35,978 bases of DNA from an uncultured Bacteroidota bacterium (GCA_902770735.1 CACXUB010000016.1:5608-41585); one strand, 5' to 3'. Counted from the first letter of the stretch, positions 17,332 through 25,826 are shown. The notes: generated by a model from the sequence alone, not told the origin. Program-made: numbers and translations.

Positions 17332-18249
17332 ATGAAAGTATTAGTTGCAACGCAAAAGCCTTTCGCGAAAGCCGCTGTGGATGGCATTCGCGCCATCGTG
17401 GAAAAAGCAGGATACGAATTGGTTCTGCTGGAAAAATACGAAACCCCTGAAGAACTCTACGCCGCCGTCGCTGACGTGGACGCCATGATCGTGCGTTCCG
17501 ACAAAGTCACCGCCCAGGTGATCGACGCCGCCAAGAACCTCAAGGTGGTCGTGCGCGCCGGCGCCGGCTTCGACAACCTCGACCTCGCCGCCTGCACCGC
17601 CAACAACATCGTGGCTATGAACACCCCCGGCCAGAACTCCAATGCTGTGGCTGAACTCGCCCTCGGCATGATGATCTACATGGCCCGCAACACCTTCAAA
17701 CCCGGCACCGGCGCCGAACTGAAAGGCAAAAAAGTCGGTATCCAGGCTTACGGCAACGTCGGCCGCCTCGTCGCTGAGAAAGCCCGCGCCCTCGGCATGG
17801 AAGTCTGGGCCTTCGACCCGTTCGTCCCAAAAGAGAAAATGGAGGCTGAAGGCGTGGTCGTTCCCGCCACCCTCGAAGAGATGTACAAAAACTGCAACTA
17901 CATCTCCCTGCACATCCCCGCCAATGACCAGACCAAAAAGTCTATCAACAAAGCTCTTGTCGGCCTTATGCCCAAAGGCGGCTGCGTGATCAACACCGCC
18001 CGCAAAGAGGTCATCAACGAGGAAGAACTCATCGCCCTGATGGCTGAGCGCGAAGACCTCAAATACTGCACCGACATCGCCCCCGACGCTTTGGACGAGT
18101 TCAACAAGTTTGAGAAACGCTTCTTCGCCACCCCGAAAAAACAGGGTGCCGAAACCGCCGAAGCCAACATCAATGCCGGCCTCGCCGCCGCCAACCAAAT
18201 TGTGAACTTCTTCGTCAACGGCGACAAAAAATTCCAAGTCAACAAATAG
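17332..18249 (+). CDS. serA: D-3-phosphoglycerate dehydrogenase, short form
   Basis: SerA oxidises 3-phosphoglycerate to 3-phosphohydroxypyruvate with NAD, the first step of serine synthesis. The 305 residues cover the two catalytic domains only; the C-terminal ACT domain is missing, as in the short type. RAGAGFDNLDL is present near 75, the NAD-binding loop is GIQAYGNVG (136-144), and the catalytic arginine sits in NTARKEV (Arg224). The canonical PHIGAST histidine motif is replaced by ATPKKQGAET (266-275), a change I recall from Bacteroides homologues. It lies after serC, so both may be read together. A strong terminator follows. Confidence 0.9.
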   Translation: MKVLVATQKPFAKAAVDGIRAIVEKAGYELVLLEKYETPEELYAAVADVDAMIVRSDKVTAQVIDAAKNLKVVVRAGAGFDNLDLAACTANNIVAMNTPGQNSNAVAELALGMMIYMARNTFKPGTGAELKGKKVGIQAYGNVGRLVAEKARALGMEVWAFDPFVPKEKMEAEGVVVPATLEEMYKNCNYISLHIPANDQTKKSINKALVGLMPKGGCVINTARKEVINEEELIALMAEREDLKYCTDIAPDALDEFNKFEKRFFATPKKQGAETAEANINAGLAAANQIVNFFVNGDKKFQVNK

Positions 18250-18267
18250 GATCCAATCCCCTATCAG

Positions 18268-18302
18268 AAAAAAGGCAGACTGTTTCGGTCTGCCTTTTTT
18301 TT
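18268..18302 (+). terminator. terminator after serA
   Basis: A 12- to 13-bp stem (AAAAAGGCAGAC / GTCTGCCTTTTT) with the 7-nt loop TGTTTCG is followed by more T. It lies 18 nt after the serA stop. Confidence 0.92.
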
Positions 18303-18415
18303 GACATAGACTATTGACATTGACATAGACCATTGACATAGACATAAACTATCGACATAGACCTTGTTCGGTTTAAGTCATAGTCTAAGTTTAAGTCACA
18401 ATCTAAGTTTGTATT
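18303..18415. repeat. TAGAC-type repeat between serA and pdxA
   Basis: Repeats of GACATAGAC and ATTGACAT (18303-18363) are followed by inverted members such as TTAAGTCATAGTCTAAG (18374-18390). The latter is nearly the reverse complement of the unit at 111-205, so this repeat family occurs in both orientations. Confidence 0.7.
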
Positions 18416-18426
18416 CATATTTTATG

Positions 18427-18434
18427 TACCTTTG
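18427..18434 (+). promoter_or_regulatory. pdxA promoter -7 element
   Basis: TACCTTTG matches TAnnTTTG and lies 19 nt upstream of the chosen pdxA ATG. Confidence 0.65.
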
Positions 18435-18453
18435 CGACCTCAAAAATTGGATT

Positions 18454-19470
18454 ATGGCAGACAACAAGAATTTTACCATCGGTATCACGCAAGGAGATAT
18501 CAACGGCATCGGTTATGAAGTGATTATCAAGTCGTTGAGTGACAACAGAATCATGGAGATGTGCACTCCCGTGGTGTACGGCTTGTCGAAAGTGGCCTCC
18601 TACCACAAAAAATACATGGAAATGCCGGAATTTTCCTTCCAGTTCACCAAAACGGCCGAACAACTCTCCACCAAACGTCCCAACCTTGTCAATTTGTATG
18701 AAGAAGAGGTGAAGTTGGACTTGGGAACCGCCACGAAAGTAGCGGGACAAATGGCGGAACGCGCGCTCTACGCCGCCGGACGCGACCTGAAAAACAAGCT
18801 GATCGACGCTATCGTGACCGCCCCCATCAACAAAAACAGCATCCAGTCCGACAAATTCAAATTCCCGGGTCACACTGCCTTTTTCGAACACTATTTCGGC
18901 GGAAAAGAACACCCGGCCATGCCACTCATGGTGGCGGAGAACCTGCGTGTCGGATTCACAACCAATTACTTGCCTATCAACGAAGTGGCAAACAACATCA
19001 CCACCGAAAGAGTTCTTGGTAAATTGGAAATCCTGAACCAATCACTGAAACAAGATTTCGCCTTGAACAACCCCACCATCGCCGTGCTCGCACTTAACCC
19101 GCACAACGGCGAAGAAGGCTTGCTCGGCACGGAAGACAAAGAAATCATCCAACCCGCTGTGGCCCAGGCATTCCACAATGGCATCAACGCTTTCGGTCCT
19201 TTCGCGGCGGACAGTTTCTTCGCATCCGGATCCTACACCAAATTCGACGCCGTGCTGGCCATGTACTACGACCAAGGCATGATTCCCTTCAAACTCTTAG
19301 GCAAAAACGGCGTGAACTTCACGGCCGGACTGCCCATCGTGCGCACCGCCCCCGCCCATGGCACCGCCTACGACATCGCCGGCAAAAACATCGCCGATCC
19401 GCAGGCCATGCGCAACGCCATCTACCTTGCCATCGACATCCTGCGAAACCGCGAAACAATGGCACGATAA
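18454..19470 (+). CDS. pdxA: 4-hydroxythreonine-4-phosphate dehydrogenase
   Basis: PdxA makes 3-amino-2-oxopropyl phosphate in the DXP-dependent pyridoxal phosphate pathway, using NAD and a divalent metal. The 338 residues from the ATG at 18454 start MADNKNFTIGITQGDINGIG, the family's N-terminal pattern. The metal-binding histidines are visible in FPGHTAFFEHYF (His140), LNPHNGEEG and RTAPAHGTAYDIAGK. A longer in-frame version from 18364 would run through the repeat and the promoter and is not credible. It is followed by coaX after 60 bp that hold a hairpin repeat. Confidence 0.95.
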   Translation: MADNKNFTIGITQGDINGIGYEVIIKSLSDNRIMEMCTPVVYGLSKVASYHKKYMEMPEFSFQFTKTAEQLSTKRPNLVNLYEEEVKLDLGTATKVAGQMAERALYAAGRDLKNKLIDAIVTAPINKNSIQSDKFKFPGHTAFFEHYFGGKEHPAMPLMVAENLRVGFTTNYLPINEVANNITTERVLGKLEILNQSLKQDFALNNPTIAVLALNPHNGEEGLLGTEDKEIIQPAVAQAFHNGINAFGPFAADSFFASGSYTKFDAVLAMYYDQGMIPFKLLGKNGVNFTAGLPIVRTAPAHGTAYDIAGKNIADPQAMRNAIYLAIDILRNRETMAR

Positions 19471-19488
19471 CGAACTAATGAGGTTGGC

Positions 19489-19512
19489 AGAGACGTGCCA
19501 GGGCGCGCCTCT
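19489..19512. repeat. small palindromic repeat between pdxA and coaX
   Basis: AGAGACGTGCC (19489-19499) pairs with GGCGCGCCTCT (19502-19512) with one mismatch and one wobble, leaving a 2-nt loop. It resembles dispersed hairpin repeats common in Bacteroidota intergenic regions. No T run follows, so it is not a typical terminator. Confidence 0.6.
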
Positions 19513-19530
19513 ACAGCCCTTTCACCCAAA

Positions 19531-20262
19531 ATGAATCTGGTAATCGACATAGGGAACACACTACGAAAGGTGGCTGTCTTTTCAGAAAAAGGTGATCTTT
19601 TGCAACTTTTTTCTGAAAATCGGTTGACCATACCTTTTTTCGAGCATCTTTTCGAAGAATATGAGATTCAGCGAGCCATTGTCTCCTCTGTGAGCGAAGG
19701 CGATGAGGAAGCTTTGGCATGGCTTAACGCGCACACACACCTCGTCCGGTTCTCCCACGACTGCCGGCTGCCCATCACCCTATGCTACGAAACCCCGGAG
19801 ACATTAGGCACCGACCGCATTGCCAACGCAGTGGGTGCCAACGCATTATGTCCAAACCAAAATGTCCTGTCCATCATGGCGGGCACCTGCCTCGTGGCTG
19901 ATTTCGTGAATGCAAACGGTGAATACTGGGGCGGTCGGATTGCACCAGGTATGCGGATGCGCTTCCAAGCCCTGTCGCAATTCACCGCCCGCCTGCCCCT
20001 CGTGGAACCCGAACCCATACACCAACTGATCGGCGGCACCACCAAAACGTCCATCCTCACTGGTGTTATCCACGGTATGGCGAACGAAATCGACGGTATG
20101 ATCAACCAATACGCCGAACAATATCCCGACCTCAAAGTGCTTTTTTCCGGCGGCGATTCTCCACTACTCCAAAATTACGTAAAAAAACGTATATTTGCCG
20201 CCCAAAATCCGACCTTGTTCGGATTGCTTAAAATACTGAAACTGAATGCAGCGGAAAACTGA
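19531..20262 (+). CDS. coaX: type III pantothenate kinase
   Basis: CoaX phosphorylates pantothenate in the first step of coenzyme A synthesis. The 243 residues from the ATG at 19531 start MNLVIDIGNTLRKVAVF, where DIGNT is the first ATP-binding phosphate motif of the ASKHA fold. ETLGTDRIANAVGA is the pantothenate/dimer motif and MAGTCLVADFV and GGRIAPGMRMR the second and third conserved blocks. The upstream codons (MPGRASTALSPK) come from the repeat and are excluded. The 3' end overlaps the next gene by 17 bp. Confidence 0.92.
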   Translation: MNLVIDIGNTLRKVAVFSEKGDLLQLFSENRLTIPFFEHLFEEYEIQRAIVSSVSEGDEEALAWLNAHTHLVRFSHDCRLPITLCYETPETLGTDRIANAVGANALCPNQNVLSIMAGTCLVADFVNANGEYWGGRIAPGMRMRFQALSQFTARLPLVEPEPIHQLIGGTTKTSILTGVIHGMANEIDGMINQYAEQYPDLKVLFSGGDSPLLQNYVKKRIFAAQNPTLFGLLKILKLNAAEN

Positions 20263-21532
20263 TCATAAATGGTTGTGGGCCTTTTTGTTTTGCCTCCTGT
20301 GCACCTATTCCGTACAGGCGCAAAATGAAATCAGCATACCCTATTCCAGTTACGGAATCGGCATGGTGAACCACTCTTCAAACGGAATTCTGGACGCCAT
20401 GGGTGGGGTATCCTATGCCATGCAAAACCCCTATTACATCAATTTCAGAAACCCTGCCTCCTACGCGGCCTTCGACTCGCTCTCTTTCATTGCCGACGCC
20501 GCCGCGTCCGTCTATTCCTCCCATTTGAGCCAGCGGCAGATGACCCAACGCAACACCTACGCCAAACCCGGATATCTGGCCATCGGTTTGCCTGTCACGC
20601 GGCACTGGCGCACCAGCATCGGAATCAAGCCTTTCAGCGACATCGGCTACAACATCGAAACTGTCAAAAACATCGAAAATATTGGTGATGTCACCTATAT
20701 ATACAGTGGCAAGGGAGGTCTGAACCAGCTTTACTGGGGCAATGCCTTCAAAATCTGCAAAGGACTCTCCATCGGCCTGAATGTCAGCTACATCTTCGGG
20801 TCTGTCTATGCTTACAGCAACACCGAGTTCGAAGGTACCAACTTCTTCAACTCTTACGTCAACGACGCCTATCATATGGACGGCATCTACCTTGACGCCG
20901 GTCTCCAGTATATGTTCAACATTGGGGAGAACCACCGTATCGGCCTGGGAGCCGTGTACAGCAACACCGCCTACATTTGGGCGAAAGAAAAACTCTTAGT
21001 AAATTCATACTCAGGAAATTACGTATCCACAATACTGTATGATACCGTCTTTTCCCAAGACGGCATGCGCGGCCGACTGGTCATTCCTCAGTCTGCTGGC
21101 GGCGGGTTGAGCTATTCCTATAAAGACAAAATAACCATCGCCGGTGATGTGACTTGGCGCGATTGGACGCATTTTTCCTTTATGAAACCGTCCAACGACA
21201 CGATGCAAAACAGCATCTCCACCTCCATCGGCTTCCAGTTCATCCCTGACCCGCTCTCCAACAAGTTCTTCAGAAAGATGGCGTTCCGCATTGGCGGGCA
21301 CTATTCCACCGGAGAACTGTTGCTGCGCAATAAACCTATTTCCGAATTCGGAGTCAGTATAGGCGTAGGTGTCCCGTTAACCACGTTCAATACGCACTCG
21401 TCTCTCAACATCCTCTTCGAATACGGAAAAACCGGAACCCTCGCCAACGACCTGATACGCCAAGACTACTTCAGATTCTCCTTCTGCTTCACCCTACAGG
21501 AACGCTGGTATCAACGAGTTAAATTAGATTAG
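20246..21532 (+). CDS. outer-membrane beta-barrel protein
   Basis: A 428-residue protein with signal peptide (WLWAFLFCLLCTYSVQAQ) and alternating hydrophobic/polar beta strands typical of outer-membrane barrels; the final strand ends in FRFSFCFTLQERWYQRVKLD. SYGIGMVNHSSNGILDAMGG and PYYINFRNPASYAAFDSLSF near the start are features of a Bacteroidota protein class that lies between coaX and a TPR gene. The family resembles FadL-like/aromatic-hydrocarbon porins but the substrate is unknown. It overlaps coaX by 17 bp, so the two are probably coupled. Confidence 0.8.
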   Translation: MQRKTDHKWLWAFLFCLLCTYSVQAQNEISIPYSSYGIGMVNHSSNGILDAMGGVSYAMQNPYYINFRNPASYAAFDSLSFIADAAASVYSSHLSQRQMTQRNTYAKPGYLAIGLPVTRHWRTSIGIKPFSDIGYNIETVKNIENIGDVTYIYSGKGGLNQLYWGNAFKICKGLSIGLNVSYIFGSVYAYSNTEFEGTNFFNSYVNDAYHMDGIYLDAGLQYMFNIGENHRIGLGAVYSNTAYIWAKEKLLVNSYSGNYVSTILYDTVFSQDGMRGRLVIPQSAGGGLSYSYKDKITIAGDVTWRDWTHFSFMKPSNDTMQNSISTSIGFQFIPDPLSNKFFRKMAFRIGGHYSTGELLLRNKPISEFGVSIGVGVPLTTFNTHSSLNILFEYGKTGTLANDLIRQDYFRFSFCFTLQERWYQRVKLD

Positions 21533-21567
21533 AAAATTGAAAGTATAACCTTATAAAAAACGGAAAA

Positions 21568-23019
21568 ATGAAAAAAATTCTTGCAATCATCGCATTGGTT
21601 TTCAGCGGAAGTTTCCTTTTCGCACAGCAACCCTGCACGTTCAAATACGGGGCCACTGAAGAAGACTCCATCGCGTGCCGCCAACAAATTTTCTATTTCA
21701 CAGAATTTTTCAAAAACAAATCGTACAAAGATGCCTACGACAACTGGCAATACCTCATCCAAAAGGCTCCTTGCGCATACGAAGGCATCTACTCTAACGC
21801 GCAGACCTTGTTCCAAAATCTGATCAAAGACGAACAAGATTCCGCACGCCGCGAAATGCTCCTCGACTCCCTGCTCTACGCCTATGACGTGCGCAGCACC
21901 TATTTCCCCGACAAATTCACGCCCGGCTCCGGTCTCGGTTACAAGGCTTACAACCTCATGCGTTACAGAAAAAATCTCTATGAGCAGGCTTTCGACTGGT
22001 TCGTGCAATCCGTCGAAATGGAGAAGGAGAACACCCAGGCTGCCATCTGGGACGCTTACTTCCAACTGGCCAAAAACAAGACCGATGCCTCGAAGGACAC
22101 CTCCTTTGTGATTGACGCTTACGAGCGCGCCTCTGACTACCTCGACCTCTCCGTCCTGAACGCCACCAAGGCATACGAAACCAGCGCCGACGCTTTGGCT
22201 GAACTTCAGGCGAAATTCGACAGCGCAATCATTGACCGTATCGAGTTCGACAAAAAGGCCAAGAAGCTGATCGCCGACACCACCCGTCAATCCAAGCTGA
22301 TTGTCAACTTCATCAAAGTGAAAGCCAAATTCGAAAAAGCGGTGGCACCCTACGCCTCCTGCGACGTGATGGAACAACTCTATGCCAAGAAGTTCGACGA
22401 AATCAAGGACAACGTGCCCGCCGTCAGCAAAATGGTCAACACCATGTTCAAAGCCGGCTGCACCAGCAGCCCAGTGTTCCAGGAAGGTCTGGCCATCCTG
22501 CACAAGGCCAGCCCGAGCCGCAACACCGCTTACATGATGGGTAATTTCACCTTCCAAAACTATGGCAAGAGCCAAAGCGTCGAAGACCTCAATACGGCAA
22601 TCGAATACTTCAAAGATGCTGCCAATCTCAGCGAAACTCACGACCAGAAAGCGGATGCCTACTACATGATGGCGCTGGCATACCGACTGAAGAACGCCTT
22701 CTCCGAATCCCGTTCCGCAGCTTACGAAGCGCTGAAAGCTAAACCCAACATGGGCAAAGCGTACATCCTGATTGGAGACCTCTACGCCAACTCCGGTGGC
22801 AGATGCGGTGACGAGCAAGTTCCCGGTGCATACGCCTGGGCCGCTGCCGACAAATACGCCAAGGCCGTTGCTGTGGATCCGAGCTGCGAAAGCGAAGCCA
22901 GCAAACAACGCGCCAAACTGAGATTTCCCAGCAAAGACGAGCTCTTCAAACGCGGTATTAGCGCCGGCTCCTCCTACCACGTGGGTTGCTGGATCCAAGA
23001 GAATACCACCGTGAGATAA
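21568..23019 (+). CDS. TPR-repeat periplasmic protein
   Basis: This 483-residue protein has a signal peptide (MKKILAIIALVFSGSFLFAQ) and helical TPR-like units such as AYYMMALAYRLKNAFSESRS and KAYILIGDLYANSG near 360-420. Such proteins scaffold complexes. It lies 35 bp after the outer-membrane barrel and 4 bp before lptC, so it probably belongs to one envelope operon. A paired cysteine region (CRQQIF, CTSSPVF) could form disulfides. The exact role is unknown. Confidence 0.82.
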   Translation: MKKILAIIALVFSGSFLFAQQPCTFKYGATEEDSIACRQQIFYFTEFFKNKSYKDAYDNWQYLIQKAPCAYEGIYSNAQTLFQNLIKDEQDSARREMLLDSLLYAYDVRSTYFPDKFTPGSGLGYKAYNLMRYRKNLYEQAFDWFVQSVEMEKENTQAAIWDAYFQLAKNKTDASKDTSFVIDAYERASDYLDLSVLNATKAYETSADALAELQAKFDSAIIDRIEFDKKAKKLIADTTRQSKLIVNFIKVKAKFEKAVAPYASCDVMEQLYAKKFDEIKDNVPAVSKMVNTMFKAGCTSSPVFQEGLAILHKASPSRNTAYMMGNFTFQNYGKSQSVEDLNTAIEYFKDAANLSETHDQKADAYYMMALAYRLKNAFSESRSAAYEALKAKPNMGKAYILIGDLYANSGGRCGDEQVPGAYAWAAADKYAKAVAVDPSCESEASKQRAKLRFPSKDELFKRGISAGSSYHVGCWIQENTTVR

Positions 23020-23023
23020 TTGA

Positions 23024-23590
23024 ATGTATTCTAACCTTAAATATCTGTATAAAAGCATCATAACGTCCCTGTGCGTTATGATGCTTTTTACTGCCTGCCA
23101 TTCCAGCCGCAACAAGGCCCAACTGCTGGAATACGACGGTAAGTTTCCCGAAGAATCGGCTGAGAACATGACCATCACCGTCAGCGACTCCGGGCAGACA
23201 GTCTTCATCGTGAACACCCCTGTTTTCAACCGTTATGAAAACAAAGACACCACGTACACGGACTGTCCCGAAGGCATCACCATCACCTCCTTCAACGACT
23301 ATGGACGGAAACAGGCTATCATCACCGCGAACTACGCCTGCCAAATCAACAACAACCTCTTCAAAGCGACTGACAACGTGGTCATTTACGACCTTTCTTC
23401 CGGCGACTCCGTCATCACCGACGAAGTGATTTGGGACCAGCGCAAACGCTCCATTTACTCCACCAAGCAGGTGAAACAAGTGAAACGCGACGGTTCGGTG
23501 AACTACGGCGACGGTTTCGACGCGGACGAACGGTTCACCAAATACACCATCATCCACCCGCATGGCGAGATGGTCGGATATGATTTCTAG
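23024..23590 (+). CDS. lptC: LPS export ABC transporter periplasmic protein LptC
   Basis: LptC receives lipopolysaccharide from LptB2FG and passes it to LptA. The 188 residues start with a basic segment and a hydrophobic helix ending in a lipobox-like LFTAC (Cys25), so in this phylum it may be a lipoprotein. The LptC beta-jellyroll follows: EYDGKFPEESAENMTITVSD, then ITSFNDYGRKQAIITANYA and VVIYDLSSGDSVITDEVIWD. GDGFDADERFTKYTI is near the end. The gene begins 4 bp after the TPR gene. The region then changes to the integrated island. Confidence 0.85.
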   Translation: MYSNLKYLYKSIITSLCVMMLFTACHSSRNKAQLLEYDGKFPEESAENMTITVSDSGQTVFIVNTPVFNRYENKDTTYTDCPEGITITSFNDYGRKQAIITANYACQINNNLFKATDNVVIYDLSSGDSVITDEVIWDQRKRSIYSTKQVKQVKRDGSVNYGDGFDADERFTKYTIIHPHGEMVGYDF

Positions 23591-23594
23591 CTGT

Positions 23595-23650
23595 TGGCTA
23601 TTGGCTGTTGGCTGTTAGTTGTAAACCTCTAAACCTCTAAACTCTAAACC
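23595..23650. repeat. GGCTGTT / CCTCTAAA low-complexity spacer
   Basis: Units GCTGTTGGCTATTGGCTGTT and CCTCTAAAC follow lptC and lead to the left end of the island. The tract belongs to the group of gene-boundary short repeats in this window. Confidence 0.6.
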
Positions 23651-23655
23651 AAAAA

Positions 23656-23695
23656 AGTAGTCCCGCTGGGAATCGAACCCAAATTTAAAGTTTAG
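23656..23695. repeat. attL: tRNA-Arg 3' fragment (40 bp)
   Basis: This copy is identical to 29370-29409. On the minus strand it runs from the anticodon (C35) through the T-arm to the discriminator and two further bases. It lacks the 5' half and promoter, so it cannot make a tRNA. It is the original 3' end of the target, displaced by integration. Confidence 0.92.
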
Positions 23696-23810
23696 TTTTT
23701 TCAGGACGGAAAACAAATGCTAAATAACAACAACTAATTGTATTGAAAATCAGATATTTAGCCGTCACCCATTCCGTTTTGATTGCCTTTTGTTTCCGTT
23801 ATTTTGCATT

Positions 23811-23836
23811 TTTTTGTGACCCCGATTGTGACCCCG
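23811..23836. repeat. 26-bp repeat near the left end (candidate integrase arm site)
   Basis: Exact match to 29295-29320 in the same orientation. It consists of two TGTGACCCCG half sites 12 bp apart. It lies in the upstream region of the integrase gene; the TTG at 23826-23828 within it is 21 nt from the -7 element, so protein bound here could also control the promoter. Confidence 0.7.
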
Positions 23837-23849
23837 TTTGAAAAAATGC

Positions 23850-23857
23850 TATCTTTG
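23850..23857 (+). promoter_or_regulatory. integrase promoter -7 element
   Basis: TATCTTTG matches TAnnTTTG and lies 28 nt before the ATG at 23886. A possible -33 TTG sits at 23826-23828 inside the 26-bp repeat. Confidence 0.65.
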
Positions 23858-23885
23858 CAGCGGTACAATTCAAATTCAATCGGCA

Positions 23886-24979
23886 ATGAGAAACAAGACA
23901 AAAACGAATCAGAGAGGCGTTTATGTTTGGGAACGTTCAGACGGACGGCGACAACTTTACATTGACTTTTACAAGAGCGGCAAACGCTACTATGAGTGTT
24001 TAGATTCATTCCTTGACCCGGAATTATCCAAGGTTGACAAGTTGAGCAACGAGGCAAAGATAACAGCAGCGGCCACAACGCGGGCGGAAAGGTTGAAGCA
24101 GCTTGAAAAAGGCGAGGCCTACAAAATCGAACACGGCGGGGAGATACTTTTGAAAGATTGGTTTGAAGAGTATGAGCAGAGTATGAAAAACAAGAGTATC
24201 GGAGCGCAAAAGGACACAAAGAGCGCGTTTGCTGTGGCCTTGATGTATGCAGAGAGCAGGACAAATCGGAAAGGGGCAAAGGACGGAGCGGACGAACCCA
24301 AGCTGGGAGACGTTGACAAAGATTTCATATTGGGTTACGTTGACTATCTACGGAACACATACAAGAAAAAGAACGGCCAGCCGCTATCAGAAAGCACGGT
24401 TGCACAATATTTTCATTACCTTGGTTTTGCTATGAAAAAGGCATACCAACGGGGCTATATTATGGCCAACCCTTACAATAGGTTGGAGAGAGAGGACAAA
24501 CCGAGAGACAGACACGCCAAACGTGAATATCTTGAAATTGATGAGGTGCAGCGGCTTATTGACAGTCAATGTGGCAATGACCACGTAAAACGGGCGTTTC
24601 TGTTCAGTTGCTTTTGTGGGTTGAGGTTGAGCGACATTAAGAACCTGACGTGGGGAGGCCTCAAAACCGATGGGGATTCAAACAACGCGATCGATATTCA
24701 AAAGACCCGCCAACGTATATATCTGACACTATCCCCGGACGCTATACACTATTTGCCGGAACGCGGCACGGCCACCGACACCGACACCCGGCGCGTCATA
24801 CCTTTGCAACAATGATGTTAACACTTGGAGCAGACATTTACACCACCAGCAAACTATTAGGCCACGCCAATATCCAAACAACACAGATATACGCTGAAAT
24901 CATTGACAGCAAAAAGCGGGAGGCCGTGAACCTTGTTAGCGGGATATTCACCCACCAAGGGGAAAGGAGGGCGGAATGA
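23886..24979 (+). pseudogene. tyrosine recombinase (integrase), disrupted by an out-of-frame internal deletion
   Basis: The frame starting at 23886 (MRNKTKTNQRGVYVWERSDG) gives a SAM-like core-binding domain and the first catalytic arginine in CGLRLSDIKNL, plus a lysine-containing stretch QKTRQRIYLTLS. It then stops at 24815 after a nonsense tail. The other catalytic motifs, HPARHTFATMM (HxxR), LGHANIQTTQIYAEII (His and Tyr), are in another frame that ends at 24979. From the lysine to HxxR there are about 28 residues, while related integrases have about 50-55, so about 75-80 bp are probably deleted next to a GACACC repeat. A programmed frameshift would not explain the missing residues. The chosen start is preferred over 23838, which would precede the promoter. 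Last codons overlap the next gene as ATGA. Confidence 0.8.
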
Positions 24980-25776
24980 ATCATTTGGCAATCAAAAACG
25001 TACTGGAAGAGGCGGAACGTTACACCCGTGAATATAGTAAGCAGCTTGGAATCCGATATGAGACAATCGAGCAGAACAGAAAACAGTACGGGTACCCAGC
25101 GGACCACGAGGAACAGCAAAAAACAGAGGCGCGTTTAGGGTTGTTTGATAGTCTGAACCTTGACTATGACGGTGAGGAACTGGTGAAGGCAATGGAAGAG
25201 GCTGACAAGAGACTGGAAAAACACGGCGCGGCAACGGAGGCGCGGGCAATAGTCAGCGTTATAGACAGCCACCGGGAAACATTTGACCTGATAGCCCCAC
25301 CGATGGCACGTAAACTGTATGAGGAATTTTGTTTGCTGGCAGAACCTCAACCAGTGGCAGAACCTCAACCAGTGGCAGAACCTCAACACGACCATTTCAA
25401 CAGCACATTGACAGATGAGCAGTTGACAACGATATTTGAACGGCTAAAAGGCAAGTATATTGCCGCTGATAGTTACCGGGAAACGTGGCTGTATATTTGT
25501 AAGGGTGGAGACCTTGACGGCGATTTTCAGCTGATAAAATGGCAGCAATCAGCGGGGTTGCTGGCCTTGATGGTTGACAAACTGTTTAGCGGTGACAATC
25601 GGAAATGGGCAAAAACTGTTGATTGTTTCTGCAAAGAGGACGGAACGAGATATAAGGACAAAGGCACATTTTCACAGGCGTTATCAAGGTATAAGAGATT
25701 GCACGACAAAGGCGACACGGACGGCGGCACAAGCATTGATGGAGCAGATGAGTTGTTGAGGCTATTAGAACCCTGA
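24976..25776 (+). CDS. island protein with AEPQPV linker, unknown function
   Basis: A 266-residue protein. The N-terminal half (1-120) is charged and helical. A linker of three (AEPQPV/H)-like units follows (about 121-138), coded by an 18-bp tandem repeat. The C-terminal part (about 140-240) contains LTDEQLTTIFERLKGKYI, FQLIKWQQSAGLLALMVDKL and KWAKTVDCF. It resembles a module I recall at the C-terminus of proteins on Bacteroidota mobile elements; its function is unknown. The ATG overlaps the integrase stop in ATGA and is preceded by AAAGGAGGG, a strong Shine-Dalgarno unusual for this phylum. Confidence 0.8.
   Translation: MNHLAIKNVLEEAERYTREYSKQLGIRYETIEQNRKQYGYPADHEEQQKTEARLGLFDSLNLDYDGEELVKAMEEADKRLEKHGAATEARAIVSVIDSHRETFDLIAPPMARKLYEEFCLLAEPQPVAEPQPVAEPQHDHFNSTLTDEQLTTIFERLKGKYIAADSYRETWLYICKGGDLDGDFQLIKWQQSAGLLALMVDKLFSGDNRKWAKTVDCFCKEDGTRYKDKGTFSQALSRYKRLHDKGDTDGGTSIDGADELLRLLEP
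25336..25389 (+). repeat. 18-bp tandem repeat coding for the AEPQPV linker
   Basis: Three head-to-tail units (CTGGCAGAACCTCAACCA and two near copies) occur at 25336-25353, 25354-25371 and 25372-25389. Being in frame, unit number could vary without breaking the gene. Confidence 0.9.
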
Positions 25777-25794
25777 CACCAACACAACACAAAC

Positions 25795-25826
25795 GGCAAT
25801 GTATGGCAATAGGTGGCAATATTGCC
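25795..25826. promoter_or_regulatory. phased GGCAAT array, candidate operator
   Basis: GGCAAT occurs at 25795, 25805 and 25815, an exact 10-bp spacing, and the last is followed at once by ATTGCC, forming a 12-bp palindrome. The array lies 44-75 bp upstream of the -7 element at 25870 and is on one face of the helix, as expected for a binding site of a dimeric regulator. Confidence 0.5.

Noticed and set aside
16116..18345. Antisense open frames opposite serC and serA (375 and 334 codons)
   Set aside because: They mirror genes with strong codon bias; Gly/Val/His/Asp-rich translations without motifs.
21529..23229. Antisense open frame of 566 codons opposite the TPR gene
   Set aside because: It spans two real genes and their gap, with no plausible product.
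23656..23695. Second tRNA-Arg gene
   Set aside because: Only the 3' part is present; no 5' half or promoter, so it is the attachment-site remnant.
24700..24830. Programmed -1 frameshift in the integrase
   Set aside because: The frames differ as needed, but about 25 residues between conserved motifs would still be missing, so a deletion fits better.
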